Numbered from the stretch's first letter, positions 21,433 to 33,396 are shown. The stretch: DNA of 64,000 nucleotides from Pseudophaeomoniella oleicola (GCA_003868215.1 QWDQ01000004.1:620001-684000), one strand, 5' to 3'. Notes: generated by a model not told the origin, from the letters alone. Numbers and translations are program-made.

Positions 21433-22850
21433 CTTTCGACGGCGACGGTCTATGTCAAATCCCAATGCTCCTGTCGAGTATCATCGCAGACGTGACGGAA
21501 GGTGATGTAAGGTTTGAAGATTCACGAGAGGCAAATCTCATCCCGGACTCGAGCGAGAAGACTGGGCCCGTATAGCATGGCAGCTGCGCGTCACATTTGG
21601 GTTTCTCATATCGTGACTGGGGGAACCCAGTGGGTACAGCATTTTCAACAAGTACCAAGGTAACCGTCTCGTCGTTCACTTGTTGGTGGTCTGAGTGGCA
21701 TCTGGGTTGGAAAAGGAATGCAGGAATTCGAAAAATTACCCAATCGGGAATGGATGGGGGAGCTTTGGGACGTGCCAGGAATGTTGCGATGGCGCGCAGA
21801 GAACATGATGAAATTTGCATATAACATAGCCATAGGATATGTATAAAGATAAATCCTTTTAGAACAAAAGAGAACGCAAAGCTTAGGGATTTCATTGAGT
21901 GGTTTGGATTCACTGGGTTGATAAAGAGGAAGAACGAGCTGCAGGCTGTGTAGCGATAGACTGCCATTGCGATTGAGGACTTAGCAATCCACCAATCAGT
22001 TTGATTCAGCTGACGATGCACAGTAGTGAGTCCTTTAGGAGTATAATGTGAATTCTAAACGGTGGTTGGTGGCATGCACCAGTCTGGATATCATGCATCA
22101 CAGATCCGAATCTGCACGGCGTCATCAGACAATGCTATGATTTGATGTGCGACAACTAGGAATAGCACAGCGAGTTCCAACTTCGTATCAGAAATATGCG
22201 ATCCAGTATGTCTCATCAGATGTAGATGCGATTCGAATGTAGCAGCTTCACACTATGGTTACTGAGGTCGCAAGATTTGATAGATTTGATAGATTCGATA
22301 GGTTTGATAGGTTCAAGGGTTGAATGAAGTCGTGCGTGAGTGAGAACATTGCCGGGTAGCGTAGGGTCTTGGCATTCCGATTTAGCAAATGACCAATTTA
22401 CTGTTCTGTAAACTTCACTTCTTCACACATACCAAATCTTGTGACAGTGAACATAGAATGCTGAGCTTACCCGTCTAATTTAATCTGAAACTCTGGACAA
22501 CTTGATATCTCTCTGGGACCACGACCAACACCATACCGCTTACGTGATCACAGCTCTGTCGCTCACCCAGTAGACATGACACAGCAGTGCAATGTACCTA
22601 CCTAGGTATGTAGTATCAGATCATTGCCATACCATGACAGACCCCGTTGGCATAGAAGAGGGCACCAGACCAGAGAGAACGACGACATGGGCTCAGTTAA
22701 CCGGCGCAAGCCCTCCTGTGCGAAGATGGAGCTGGAATGAATGAGCGTCCTTGTGAACATGCTTTGGTAGGGCTATCTCATTGCAACTATCTGCTCTTCG
22801 TTTTCTCATTCTGCTTCTGTTCATCTTCTGTTTGATATCATTCCCTGGGA
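21433..22850. other. Upstream region of the membrane-protein gene
   Basis: About 1.4 kb with no supported gene. A 188-codon frame at 21455-22021 (minus) overlaps the leader but has no family features. An imperfect TTTGATAGAT-type repeat lies at 22275-22312, and a TACCTAGGTA palindrome at 22599-22608. Confidence 0.45.
22275..22312. repeat. Imperfect decamer repeat
   Basis: About four degenerate copies of a unit like TTTGATAGAT in tandem. It is short and intergenic. Confidence 0.7.
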
Positions 22851-23579
22851 TCATTCCAACTTCTCATAACCAGACTTGCTCTTACTAAAGGTACTTTTGG
22901 TTGGCATCAACTTCCTGTCCTTCCATGTTCGCTCCGAGTACACCTTGGCCTTAGCATCCTTTTCAGCTGAACCCGTATGATTCTTCTTGAAGCAATTGAT
23001 GACGTACTTGGCAGCTCCCTTGACTCTCTGAAGAATGTTTTGGTCCTGCTACTTCGTGTTAGAAAGTGCGATTCCAAGAGGGATATGGCAGGTCAGAGGA
23101 TGAACCCAGATACTCACAGTCTGGACATGCTTCAGCCGGTGATCAAGCTCCTTTGCATCTACTGGGTGACTGATTTCCTTTGCCTCGAGCATGATGTCAA
23201 GGTTGCCATCGTGAATCAGCGCCTGACTGTCTTCGATGGAGAGTGGGCTGATCATAGGGTCGTTGACATTGATGCTAAGATTGCCTACGAACGAGGGGCT
23301 AGTGACAGGCGCACGTGGACCATTATCGTCCGCCGGATCACCCTTTGGGGGAACTTGAGGAGTCCAGTAACCATTGCTTTTGGCACAGTGATACAAATCA
23401 CTTCCTGGACAAGGCATAGAAGGTCCGCACATGTCAAACCACATATGGGCTTGGTGAGCTTGACATTGCGAACAAGGAGCCTGTGGAGCGCATTAGAATC
23501 GTGACCCGCGAAGGTAAAAGGTAAAGGTAAGCTGAGGAACGAGCATGAAGAGAGTCACGCAAGGCTAGAAACTCACCAT
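22851..23579 (-). CDS. Small Cys-containing protein of unknown function with an ATG-only first exon
   Basis: Exons 23579-23577 (just ATG), 23480-23118 and 23045-22851 encode 186 aa; introns are 96 and 72 bp with GTGAGT donors and CAG acceptors. The N-terminus carries Cys at about residues 4, 7, 19, 25 and 32 (APCSQCQ, then FDMCGPSMPCPG), which could form a zinc site. The middle has the block SPLSIEDSQALIHDGNLDI and an amphipathic segment ending in DHRLKHVQT at the second splice; the C-terminus is basic. No membrane segment or signal peptide is visible. I do not recognise a family. Open frame through both joins and good splice sites support it; the ATG-only exon is the least certain part. Confidence 0.6.
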
Positions 23580-23984
23580 TTTGAATGATCAAACGCCGAA
23601 AGACGAGGAGAAGCCAACAATCTTACTTCAGCAATCTCCAACTGCGCGCAAATAATATGATCGAGAGCGAAATAATTGCAGACAGGCAAAGCTCAATGGA
23701 TTGTCAAGAGCGGTGACGGACTGGATTGCTTCAGCTAAGCGCCCGCGATTTGACAGTCACTGATATAGCCTGAGATGTAGGACAATGAGATGCCGACAGC
23801 ACCTAGCAAAGCCGTCAGCCTCATCCGACCATGTCACTGTCAGTGTCTGTCCGACTTACCAGCTTTCAATTTACTCAAGGAATCAAGCCAGATGCTAGAA
23901 TGAGCTATTGCCCATTCCGGTCGTTTGCGATTGCTTTTGCCTTTATGGGCGCCGAGAATAGGGTGGTCGAGATCGTGAGGTCAG

Positions 23985-24001
23985 AAAAAAAAAAAAAAAA
24001 A
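23985..24001. repeat. A17 homopolymer
   Basis: A run of 17 A in the region upstream of the small Cys-rich gene. Confidence 0.85.
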
Positions 24002-24260
24002 GGAAGCGACAGCGAGGGGATGAAAGAGGGGTCAAAATAACTTAGGAGGAGGGGAGAGAAGACGAATGAGTGGAAGTGAAGGAGATCGGTAAACAACAAC
24101 GACAGCGACACGATTCGCTGGATTGGATTTCCTACGTTATTATTTTCGTCCTCCGTCAAAAGATCAAGATCAAACGTGTGAGATGGAAACTGCAAGAAGA
24201 CCTGTCTACCTCTACACGCCAAACAGACCACCACCAACAGGGCCCTAACTCTTCCAAAAA

Positions 24261-24286
24261 CCAGACCAGACCAGACCAGACCAGAC
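24261..24286. repeat. CCAGA pentamer repeat
   Basis: Five tandem CCAGA units, intergenic. Confidence 0.85.
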
Positions 24287-24782
24287 ATTCACACGTTATC
24301 AGACCCTATCTATGGAGATCCCTCAATCACTATCTCCCTACCTCCCTAATCACATTATCAATTCTCTTTCTTCCTTTCTTCCTTCCTTCCTCCCCAGTAA
24401 ACCCTAGGAAGCTATGCATATACTGCATCCTCAATCTACCATCATGGTCACAAACATGACTAACAAACAGATACCATATAACTACCTAGATCACTTGATA
24501 TATAGTCGTGTTGGTGTTGTTGGTGCCAGTGCTGGTGGTGAAGAAGCATCTCTAACTCACCTCCTGAATACCTACCTTACTTAACCTAACAATTGTCCAA
24601 ATTTGGTTTAGTCTAGACTAATAAGTAGTTTGGTAGGTATTCTGTACCGACGACTTCTTCGTCGTAATTTTATATATCTATCATACTTCGTTGAAAAGTT
24701 GTAACATGAATTTAAGTAGTTACCTCTTTAAGTAAGGTACCTAGGTATGTATCCCATGGATTTCAATTTGCATGTCCGTCCC

Positions 24783-24799
24783 AGTCAGTCAGTCAGTCC
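24783..24799. repeat. CAGT tetramer repeat
   Basis: Four tandem CAGT units, intergenic. Confidence 0.8.
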
Positions 24800-24951
24800 C
24801 ATCCATGATCCCCCTGATAAGCTAGCTCGCTCCCAATAATACAAACACCAATGACATACTCGAATTCATGACTTCCTTCGCTCGCCTCTCTCTCTCTCTC
24901 TCTCTAAGACGTCACCATAACATCCCTTCTCCCATCCCTATACTACTCCTC

Positions 24952-26234
24952 CTACCGAAACAACCTCCTCCCACCACCCCCAAAGCTCCCTCCAACACCC
25001 CAAGTCCTTCTCCCCTTGACTCCCAACCCACCCAAACTCATGCCGTCGAATCCGACCCCTCCGCCCTCGCCGGACTGTTTGTAGCGCCGGAGCGCTTCGC
25101 GGAGGTGGTCAGGCAGGAGGCCGCCGCGGTGGGGGTTTTCGAAGCCGGAGAGCGTGGTGAGGGGGTGGGGTGGTGAAGGGAGAGGGCGGACGGTGGAGGG
25201 GTTTGTGGTGGTGGTGGGTGAGGGGACGTTGGGGGTTGAGGTTGGAGGAGGAGTCGTTGTTGTGGGGGGAGGAACAGCAGGGGATGTTGTAGCTTTTGGG
25301 GACGATTCCTCTTTCTTGACGTTAACGTCACTCTGACCTGTTTGCCTTTTCTTCTCGTCTTCTTCGGCTTGCTTGTTGTTCTTCTCTGCTTCCTCTCTAT
25401 CATGTTCCCTCCACTTCTCCTCCAGGACCTTATCGTAAGCCTTGGCATACTCCTCTTGTACGTCCCGTGCTCGTTCGATGATTTCACCAGTAAAGTACTT
25501 GGTATAGGCATTGACGGCAATCAACGGTGCTTTCGTAACTGACTGAGAAACAATCTGATTGACGATGCGCTTGAGAATTGATTCCTTGAATTTCGTCCGC
25601 TTGTAGGCACTGTAGCGAGCCTCTTGTTCGGGATTGAAGGTTCGGATGAGGATTCTGGTACGAAAGTGTTAGCATTTTGATCCGATAGAGAACAGCCCCT
25701 CAGAATACAGGAGCCAATGATATAGACATACTCCATGAGTTTGGCCTCCCTCTCCTCCCACTCCGCCCAGTCACCTTCAACTTCTCCAAACTCGTCATCC
25801 TCGTCATCTTCTTGCTCGGCGCCTTCCCCTCCAGCGCCTCCTCCCTTGGCATTACCGGGTTGGCCATTTACCAGACTTCCCTCTCCACCTCTGCTCACAC
25901 TCAGAGCATCATCTGCACCTCCTTGTCCCGATGCTGAAGCTGCCGTGATATCACTTTTCCGGGGTCGCCCACGCCCACGCTTCCCTCCCATGCCATCGGC
26001 TAGACTAGCTGTTGCTCGAGAATAACCACTTGCGACGCTACCGGTCTCAGACCTGGCATACGCGCTTGATGGAGTGGCGACAAAAGCTGAGGCATCTGGT
26101 GCTGGGAAAGAGGTCTGACGGAGAGGGTGGGTAGTCTGGCGCTTTTTGCTAGGTTGAGACGAGGCGACGGAGGAGACTGAAGCCCGCTTCTTGGGTAGGT
26201 TGAGTGGCACCGGTGGTGGAGGGGGAGACGACAT
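24952..26234 (-). CDS. taf11: TFIID subunit TAF11 (TAFII28-like histone fold)
   Basis: Exons 26234-25732 and 25654-24952 (77-bp intron, donor GTATGT, acceptor TACCAG) encode 401 aa. The join restores the TAF11 histone fold: AKLMEILIRTFNPEQEARY, then KRTKFKESILKRIVNQIV, then APLIAVNAYTKYFTGEIIE and the RARDVQEEYAKAYDKV helix. Before the fold is a disordered, acid-rich region with an AT-hook-like GKRGRGRPRK. After the fold come a charged coiled stretch and a Pro/Thr-rich then Gly-rich tail. TAF11 pairs with TAF13 in TFIID and contacts TBP/TFIIA. The frame is single after the fold up to the TAG at 24952; the Gly-rich C-terminus is unusual but in frame. Confidence 0.9.
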
Positions 26235-27019
26235 TCTGAAAAGCCTTCAACGCTGGATGATGTTGCAGAAGTAGATTATGCTGGATGCTATTGCGCACTG
26301 GCGCCGGATCAAATGGACAGGCGCTTCGAAGTGAAAGGTAATGCTGATGATGTAGTTCAAGATCTCAGGCAGGGTCCTTGAAAGCCGCTTAGATCTAAGT
26401 CACACTAAGCAGGAAGTCAAGGGTATCCTTTGCCGAGCACAGAGGCTTGAGATATCGGTGGGAGATTAACACTCACTTAGACAACGAGATGAGTTGCCGT
26501 ACTATATCTTTCGGCAGAGTTGCCTGTGTTGAACTTGAGGTTGTCGCGATTATCTCCACAAAAGCATCAAGATCTTGCCAAGCATCACATTCTACTACAT
26601 GTAATTATAAACGGACAACGTAGGTAGATAGGTTCAGGTCTCCAGTCACACCTACAGCGTACAGCGTATACCTCCGGTTACCAGTCATGAGAGTGATTTG
26701 AGTGCGTCAAACCCACGTAGTCTCTCTATGGCTTCTCAGGAACCGTTAATGAGTATGAACATAAGCGCAAATCTGCAAAGTGAAGTGGTTTATCATTTTG
26801 ACTGCACTAGAGCAAGTCGACTAAAGCTTTGAATATCATGAACGCCTCCTTAATACTCAGACAACATGTAAAGGAAATTGCCGCTGAGGGCAGTCCTAAT
26901 ACGAAACCCTGGTAGCGATAACCCATTTGATACCGTGAGAAGCTCTTTCAGCTCTGTTCTCTACGCCCTGACGCCAGGTATCTCCTTCCGATCTCGACCA
27001 TGTACCACTGTTGATACCT
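26235..27019. other. Intergenic region between pacC and taf11
   Basis: 785 bp between the taf11 start and the pacC stop. No gene or clear site is seen; it should hold the taf11 promoter and the pacC 3' UTR. Confidence 0.4.
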
Positions 27020-29289
27020 CTATTCCATACTCAACTTTGGATAGCTAACGTCGCTAACCAACTCATCGGCAGTCTGTGTAACTTCTGGACTGGCTTCGCT
27101 TGCTTTGGGTGTTCCAGCGTCATCAGCATCGCCCATCACATGATCTTCCTGCGCCTTCAGGGTGGTTGCATCGCTTGAGATCTGTCCATTCACCGGACTC
27201 TTTGGTGTTTGTTGCAATTCATCAACGTCTAGTCTTTCTCTCATTTGACCCACTAGGCCACGAAGATAGTCCAGGAAACGTGTCGTCTCGAGCCATCCGC
27301 TCGATGCTGTTTCCTCCTTGCTTTCAGTACCTTCTGTAGTTGCTGGTGGAGTTGGTGTTTTGGATGCTGACTTTTCGGTATCGGATGCTCCTCCAAGTGC
27401 AGGGTCCAAATTCGGGTCGATCAGGTTAGCACCAGGGCTTGGCCGCTTGGCTTCAGCTGGCGGGGTGGTCATTTCTTCAGTAGTAACATCCATAGCATCA
27501 CCAGAGCCACGACGAGCTGGTTGGGCACGCTGGAGCATTCCACCACTGTAACGTCTCGCGTGAGATTCTGCATCAAAGATGGGACCAAGCGTCGGAGCGG
27601 TGCCAGCTCCACTAGGGTACTGACCATCCATGCCGGAAGCCGAAGGAAGCGTTGGGTACATTTGTGCTGCACTTGTCGGATGGAGTTGAAGGTGCGATGG
27701 CAATGGGGATGGACCAGAAGTGTATGACTGGGCCGAGCTTGGTGGCGTGAGACCTGCATTGGAAGATTGCTCGGAAACACTGCCACCGTGTGGTGCTGCT
27801 GAAACGTTTTGAGCATGAATGGCGTTCGGAGGACCAGTGGTTTGGAGCCTGCCGAAGTCAGTGCGATAGTTGACATAGTTTGATCCATTGTAGCTAGCAG
27901 CAGCATGTGCATCGTTCTCATAGACTGCGTTGCTCATTGCCTCCAGAATTCTATCAATCGATGTAAGGTCCTCGCGAGACTTGACATTGCTCATGGGCGG
28001 TAGCGAGTATGACTGTGGGAAATCAGAGCTGTCACCGACTGGTTGATAAGCAGGTGGAATTCCTGATGGCATGATGGTCGGCAGTTGAAGACCTTGCAAT
28101 TCGGAAAGACGTTGCTGAATTGCGGGGAAGCTGTTGGTATCGAAATTACGCGATTTGATATCTCCAAACAACTTATCAAGAGCTTCGAAGCCACGCTTTT
28201 GATATCCAGCATCGTAGGCAGGATCTTGAGCAGTTTGGTTGTAGTAGACATTGCCATACTGTTGAGGTGCAGCGGGTTGGTAATACTGATGAGCACCGTG
28301 ACTGTAGTCTTGACCGAGTTGGGCGACGGGGTTGGGATAGTACTGGCTTGTCACTGAGTGAACGGAGAAGATAGTCAGCGATAGGGGTTCAGGAAAAGAC
28401 ATTGCAGTATCAGCCGGGACGGCATCAACGAAAGTAGCATCATTAAGAATTAGATCGACGGGTGCATGATCAACATGGATGTGATCACTACCGCTAGCGG
28501 CATCATGAATGGGTTCCTCCTCATGAAATAGACTCTCGATGTCAGAAAGCATGCCATGAAAGAGCACATCATCGAACCAATCATCGTTGGTGAGATGCTC
28601 TTCGATCGAGGAAACATCCGGGGTGCTCTCGATGGCATTGATATATCCAAGAAGGGGTAGTACGGGGGAATGCGACGTACTCTTTTCGTTTACAACTGGG
28701 TATCCACCACCGTTCTGGCGGGTAAGGTCTTTTTGGAAGCCACCATCATCGGCATGGGTCTTGACATGCTTCTTCAAGTCTTGGGGACGTTTGAATGCCT
28801 TTCCACAAAAGTCGCATTTGTGAGGCTTCAATGGGACGTGTACACGAATGTGCGATGTGATGTGATCACGCTTGACAGTAGTCGTTCGGCAGCTCTATGT
28901 TACGGTTAGCCACCACACGATCGTGTGAAAAGAAAAAAGAAAAAGCGATCAGGAAGACGCATTACTCACCCCCCATGAACAGGTGAGATTCAAGTTGTTT
29001 GTCGACTTGCGTCCAACGTGCTTTTCACAGACATGATCTAGAATGACTGAGGTCAGTATGGCCTAGAGATGCAGCCTTGGCAGGCGGAATGGAAGGCTTG
29101 GAGGTAGCAGCAAGATGGGATCAGTTACGTACCGTACAGGGCTTCGGCGGTGCCGGTTCGCTCAGTACAGCCAGTCCACTGGCACTGCAATGTCTCGCCT
29201 GCAGATGACGGAGCAAGGCCAGCAGGCTGAACTTGCTGCAATGCCTGCTGCACCGTCGCTTGATCTGGTGCTGATTGAGGAGTGGCCAT
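27020..29289 (-). CDS. pacC: PacC/Rim101 pH-responsive zinc-finger transcription factor
   Basis: Exons 29289-29133, 29037-28970 and 28894-27020 are certain. They give 699 aa if no further intron is removed, or 590 aa if a candidate 327-nt intron (28680-28354) is spliced (see findings). Three C2H2 fingers are present: finger 1 with C36, C41, H54, H59; finger 2 with C72, C77, H90, H94; finger 3 with C102, C105, H118, H122. The linker [12 protein letters not shown] and [16 protein letters not shown] are diagnostic. PacC is activated by proteolysis at alkaline pH through the Pal pathway and binds GCCARG. The C-terminal half is Pro/Ser/Tyr-rich, as in the region that holds the closed form. The start is the ATG at 29289; the frame upstream belongs to the leader. 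Confidence 0.93.
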
Positions 29290-29547
29290 GATGCCAAGGC
29301 AATGAGCAGCCAAGACAGAATAACTCGCTAGGACAAGAACACCAAAATCCACGAATTGATAGAAACGAATACTCTGTCCCAAGTCTTGATAACGCGATGA
29401 ATCGACGTGAATAGATCGACGACGCGTTCAAGATGAGGATGATGGTTGAGTTGAAATTTCTGAACAAAGTGGAAGGAGAAAAGAGGGAGTGAAAATTCGG
29501 AGCAGGCGGGGAATTTGGCGAATGTAAAGTAGTAGGTAGTGAGTAGC

Positions 29548-29564
29548 AGTAGTAGTAGTAGTAG
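29548..29564. repeat. AGT trinucleotide repeat
   Basis: A short tandem AGT run, about five units, in the pacC upstream region. Confidence 0.8.
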
Positions 29565-30284
29565 CCCCGAGTTTCGATAATTTGGGGGGGAAAGATGGGC
29601 GGCGGGTGGATGGGAGTTAGGAACCAGATGGGATCTGATACGATTAAGAGTGTGAGTGGACAAGCTGCAAGCCTCTTCGACCTTTTCTCTGTTCTTTAAT
29701 TGTTAATGGAGAGGGCAGGGCAGACCCGCGCCTTTTGGCTTCTCTTTATTCTCTGATTTGATGCCTCCTATCTCGCTTTGACACTACCGCAAGTAGCGAC
29801 GGTACGAACGACTGCCAGAAAGTAACTTAACGCACAGTAACCAGGTTTGTCGGGTCCCCGAGCAGCGTAATAGTCGATGTGCCCAATCAATTTGAAGCCG
29901 TCTGAATGGAACGGATCAGAACCACGACGCTGGATCACGAGTGGAAGGAGATATATGGTCTTCAACGATTCCCTCTCATCGAGAACGTGCTCATCACGTT
30001 CCGCCGAGAGATATATGGGTTATAGATACAGGACAAGCCTTTTATACAATCGGGTTCCTTATAAATATTATATGCTTATACATCTGTCTTTACTTAGGCG
30101 CATGCCCCCATGCCTTTGAAAGCTGCACTCGCTGCACCGCTCTGCTTCAATTTCTAGAGCGGTGACTTCTTACCTGGCAGCTGCTCTCATCGGCGATACT
30201 TGCAGAGTACGGCATCAACCGGTGACACAGCCTTCTTTGGGGTCACTGATCGTCTCTGACATGCTGGCCATCGAGTAGAGTCTT

Positions 30285-31819
30285 CTTGGCATTTCTTTGG
30301 GGAGATCTTTGCCAATACGGTAGGCGTCCGCTCCCAGGCCGGCGTCAGCCACAATCCGGATCATGGATACGTTGCGTATCCGTGGTAAACCTTGCCATGA
30401 ACAGGGGAATTCTTTGACACTCTTTCCGCTGGTTCGTGGGGGGGAATGGAGAGAGGTGTGCTTAAAGAAAGGATCCTTTGGAGGGAGGGGCAAGGAACCA
30501 GCCGATGATGAGATGAGCAGAGGAATGATCTCCTGGTGTGGGCTTGTTGGGATATCGGCCATACCTGAACACTCTTCGCGCTCCATGTCTGCAATAAGCG
30601 GAAGGTCACGGCCAATGCCAAGAGGCTAAGAAAAGGCTAGGCGTGCAGCTTTGACGAATCTGCGGTTGGTATGATGATACGCCTGAATACCTGATTACGA
30701 AGACAGCCTTCGCCAAGAGTTAATTTAGGTATCTGGACACTATGGCCAAGATATCAGGTCGTACCAGAAAGAGTCAAACAACAGAGGCGACAGGGTCTGA
30801 TGGACTTGCGACGAGCAGAGGAGAGAGAGGAGCGACGTGTTACGACATCACGGGCCAATGGTCGACCTCGAATTGAAACAGAAAACGACTCGACGAGACA
30901 TGGCGCACCGAAGTTGGAGCATTGCACTCTACTATGTACAGTATCAACGGCATTACGCCCCTCATACCCTGTAACGTGTAACCTGATCGCCTGAATGCGG
31001 GTCTTTCACACCTCAAAGTGCCTGAACTCTCTGATCTTAGCGTTTGTCTGGTGTTTCCCTCGAACAGCCAAGCCCAAGGGACTGCGACGTATACCCTTAA
31101 CCCTCATGCAATGCAGTGCGCAATACGGAGGTACTGGTATCCTTCTTATACTCCTTTACTCGGCGCTGCCAGTCTATATGACAGAGGCTCAGCATCATTC
31201 TATCAATTCTCTCTCCCAGATCCGAGAAACAAAAGGGCTCAAGAGAAGCTCATCAGCCCCGAAAGTCATACGACATACAAGGTACATGAACACCGTATTC
31301 ATCATTCCTTGGCTCGAACAATTAGCCCAAGAGCCAAGCGATTCCTGCCATCTCGCCATCCATGTCCTCTTCTCCCCTAATTCTTAGTTACTACGTAGTA
31401 GACCAGCATTTCATTTCTTGGCTCCTCCATCCATTTCTGAACCAATCGCCAAGGTCTGATCTGGGCGCTCTTCCCATTTTTCTCGGCACTAGCCAAGCCT
31501 CTTGCTTTTCTTGGCTTAGAATTGGCAATCAAAGAAAGAAAAGATTTTTTCTTGGCTGCTTACTCTTTTCGGGGAGGCTTAGCAGTTGATGCAATACGCG
31601 GAGAGTGTCTTCTCTTACGCGTACTGGCTACCCTATCATCCATATCGTTCTCTTCAGTCAGACTGCGAGTTCAATTCCACAACTGCTTTTACCCTCTCCT
31701 GGGCCCTCCCCCAAACTCTTGTCCCTATCCCCATTTCCCCCCGCCGTCCGTTGTCTCTTTCCCATATCAACGCTGCCAAATCAGCCAAGATTACTTGAGC
31801 AAGTTCTCGAGTCGCCAAG
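30285..31819. promoter_or_regulatory. Cluster of PacC-consensus sites (GCCAAG)
   Basis: Fourteen exact GCCAAG hexamers occur on either strand, starting at 30285, 30617, 30712, 30745, 31067, 31308, 31333, 31417, 31448, 31492, 31510, 31551, 31784 and 31814. Seven fall within 249 bp (31308-31556). A GCCAGG lies nearby at 30173. GCCARG is the established PacC recognition core in Aspergillus. Chance would give roughly one GCCAAG on both strands in a stretch of this size. The cluster lies 1.0-2.5 kb upstream of the pacC start, so autoregulation is the natural inference; binding is not shown by the sequence. Confidence 0.7.
31389..31400. repeat. Palindrome TACTACGTAGTA, copy 1
   Basis: Exact 12-bp palindrome, one of four copies in the window; others are at 39067, 39163 and 59236. 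Confidence 0.75.
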
Positions 31820-32655
31820 TAACTCCTCCTCCCGCCTTCAACCTCCACGTCATCCATATCCAGTCCCAAGCTTCCCGCCTTGCTTCGCCGCGCCGTCCTC
31901 TGCTGTAGATCTATCTCCCTATCTCTCTCCTACCCTCGGCGGTCATAGACCAGAGCTCTCAAGGGTCCCAAGGCAAGACCTTGGAGCAAGCAACACAATG
32001 ACAATGACAATGGCCGTCGCACGGATTGAGAGTAACAGCTTGGCCTGTGACAAGTGAGCACGAAGGCCTTGCGTTGGAAATGCGTAACAAGCTCAGCAAT
32101 CCAATCCATTTCTATACCTACGTAGGTAGTTACAGTACATTCATCGACCAATCCACACACAAGAACATCCCGCCGTCCTCTTGTCCCGTTCGCCAGTACC
32201 TCCCGAACCACTGCTGGTGGTATCGCAGCTAGGCGCCAAGCGTAGGTACTTACCTAACTTCATACACAATACTACACAGCCATCAATGTCAATAGCTGAG
32301 GTAATTTAGGCGGATGAGGTCAGTCCCAGATCTCTTCCATGTACCGTATGTATGTATAGACGGATGAGAGGAAGGGTAAGTAGTAAGTAGTAAGAACTCG
32401 GCTCAGTCAGAGAGTAGTAATTAAAAGAAATGTATGCATTCGAATCGGATTGGATTGGATCTTTCCGACCCAAGCTTACCTTAGTTACCTATCCTATCCT
32501 ATCCCATACGAACCAACATTTCCTATCCTTAAGATATATTATACACATAAATAACGTAGTATAAAAATATATATCATTAAATCTTCTTAGACCATCTATC
32601 TATCTTACCTCCTGACTACCTGACTGACTAACCTAACCTGTCCCATCATCATCAT

Positions 32656-32686
32656 CCTCCTCCTCCTCCTCCTCCTCCTCCTCCTC
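32656..32686. repeat. CTC trinucleotide repeat
   Basis: About ten tandem CTC units, preceded by ATC units, intergenic. Confidence 0.85.
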
Positions 32687-32853
32687 GGAGTACTCGTCCC
32701 CCTTACTGCTGCCGAACCACCTCAATCAAATACACGCAAGCACGCACACACGCAGACCCGTAGACCAACCATACACGTACTGTATACCATGTACCATGTT
32801 ACCACGAAAAATGCCCCTATGTCCCCCGTCGTCTAGTTAAGATATGGGAGTCT

Positions 32854-32874
32854 TAGTAGTAGTAGTAGTAGTAG
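32854..32874. repeat. TAG trinucleotide repeat
   Basis: Seven tandem TAG units, intergenic. Confidence 0.85.
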
Positions 32875-33019
32875 AACTGGAACGAACCCAGCGATGATAA
32901 TGATGATGATGCTGCTGCTCGGGAGCTGGGAAAGTGGGCTTTTTTGCCTCCCCGCTCCCCCTTTCGCTCATATTCTCCAGATAGACGGACAGATCAGATC
33001 GATTCGATTCATTTTTTTG

Positions 33020-33025
<6 letters not shown>

Positions 33026-33056
<31 letters not shown>
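33026..33056. repeat. TA dinucleotide repeat
   Basis: About fifteen tandem TA units near the 3' end of the Zn2Cys6 gene. It is likely length-variable. Confidence 0.9.
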
Positions 33057-33061
<5 letters not shown>

Positions 33062-33396
33062 CGGCCTTTGTCATCTGTCTCGGCCCTTGGACCCGTTGTA
33101 TGATTTCGACTCGAGAATGTTTTGAGATGTAGGATACATATGTATTTTAAAAGGTAGATCAAAAAAAGGGGGTATCTTTAAAAGTGTCTTGAGAAAATGT
33201 CCCTCTCCTGTGTCGTATTGTATACTCGACTCATAGGCCAGCCCCGTGAGCTATCATGTCAGCGTCAATCCGTTCGTGTAACCCTCCACGGCGCCATTCA
33301 AGTAGTCTCTTCCAATGTTGTGCATGAACGCTTGGAGAGAAAATGACAGAGGGAAAAGAGGCCCGATGAAATCACCTGCATAATCTCGTAACCATT

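Larger units (their letters stand above)
23580..24951. other. Intergenic region with simple repeats
   Basis: About 1.4 kb with no supported gene: A17 tract at 23985-24001, CCAGA pentamers at 24261-24286, TTCC-rich stretch near 24360-24390, CAGT run at 24783-24799, CT run near 24893-24906 and a TACCTAGGTA palindrome at 24738-24747. It lies upstream of the small Cys-rich gene and downstream of taf11. Confidence 0.55.
29290..33396. other. Long pacC upstream region without a supported gene
   Basis: 4.1 kb lie between the pacC start and the stop of the Zn2Cys6 gene. Because both genes are on the minus strand, nearly all of it is upstream of pacC. It holds simple repeats, a dense set of PacC-consensus hexamers (30285-31819), and several frames under 150 codons without family features (for example 31605-32057). 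A long leader or a non-coding transcript is possible. Confidence 0.55.

Noticed and set aside
21455-22021. 188-codon minus-strand frame in the leader of the large membrane-protein gene
   Set aside because: Overlaps the gene start, lacks family features and has irregular composition; more likely leader sequence.
24868-25336. Plus-strand frames opposite the taf11 C-terminus
   Set aside because: Antisense of the Pro/Thr- and Gly-rich taf11 tail; composition alone keeps them open.
31605-32057. 150-codon Pro/Ser-rich frame in the pacC upstream region
   Set aside because: Pyrimidine-rich DNA naturally yields Pro/Ser-rich open frames; no homologous pattern.
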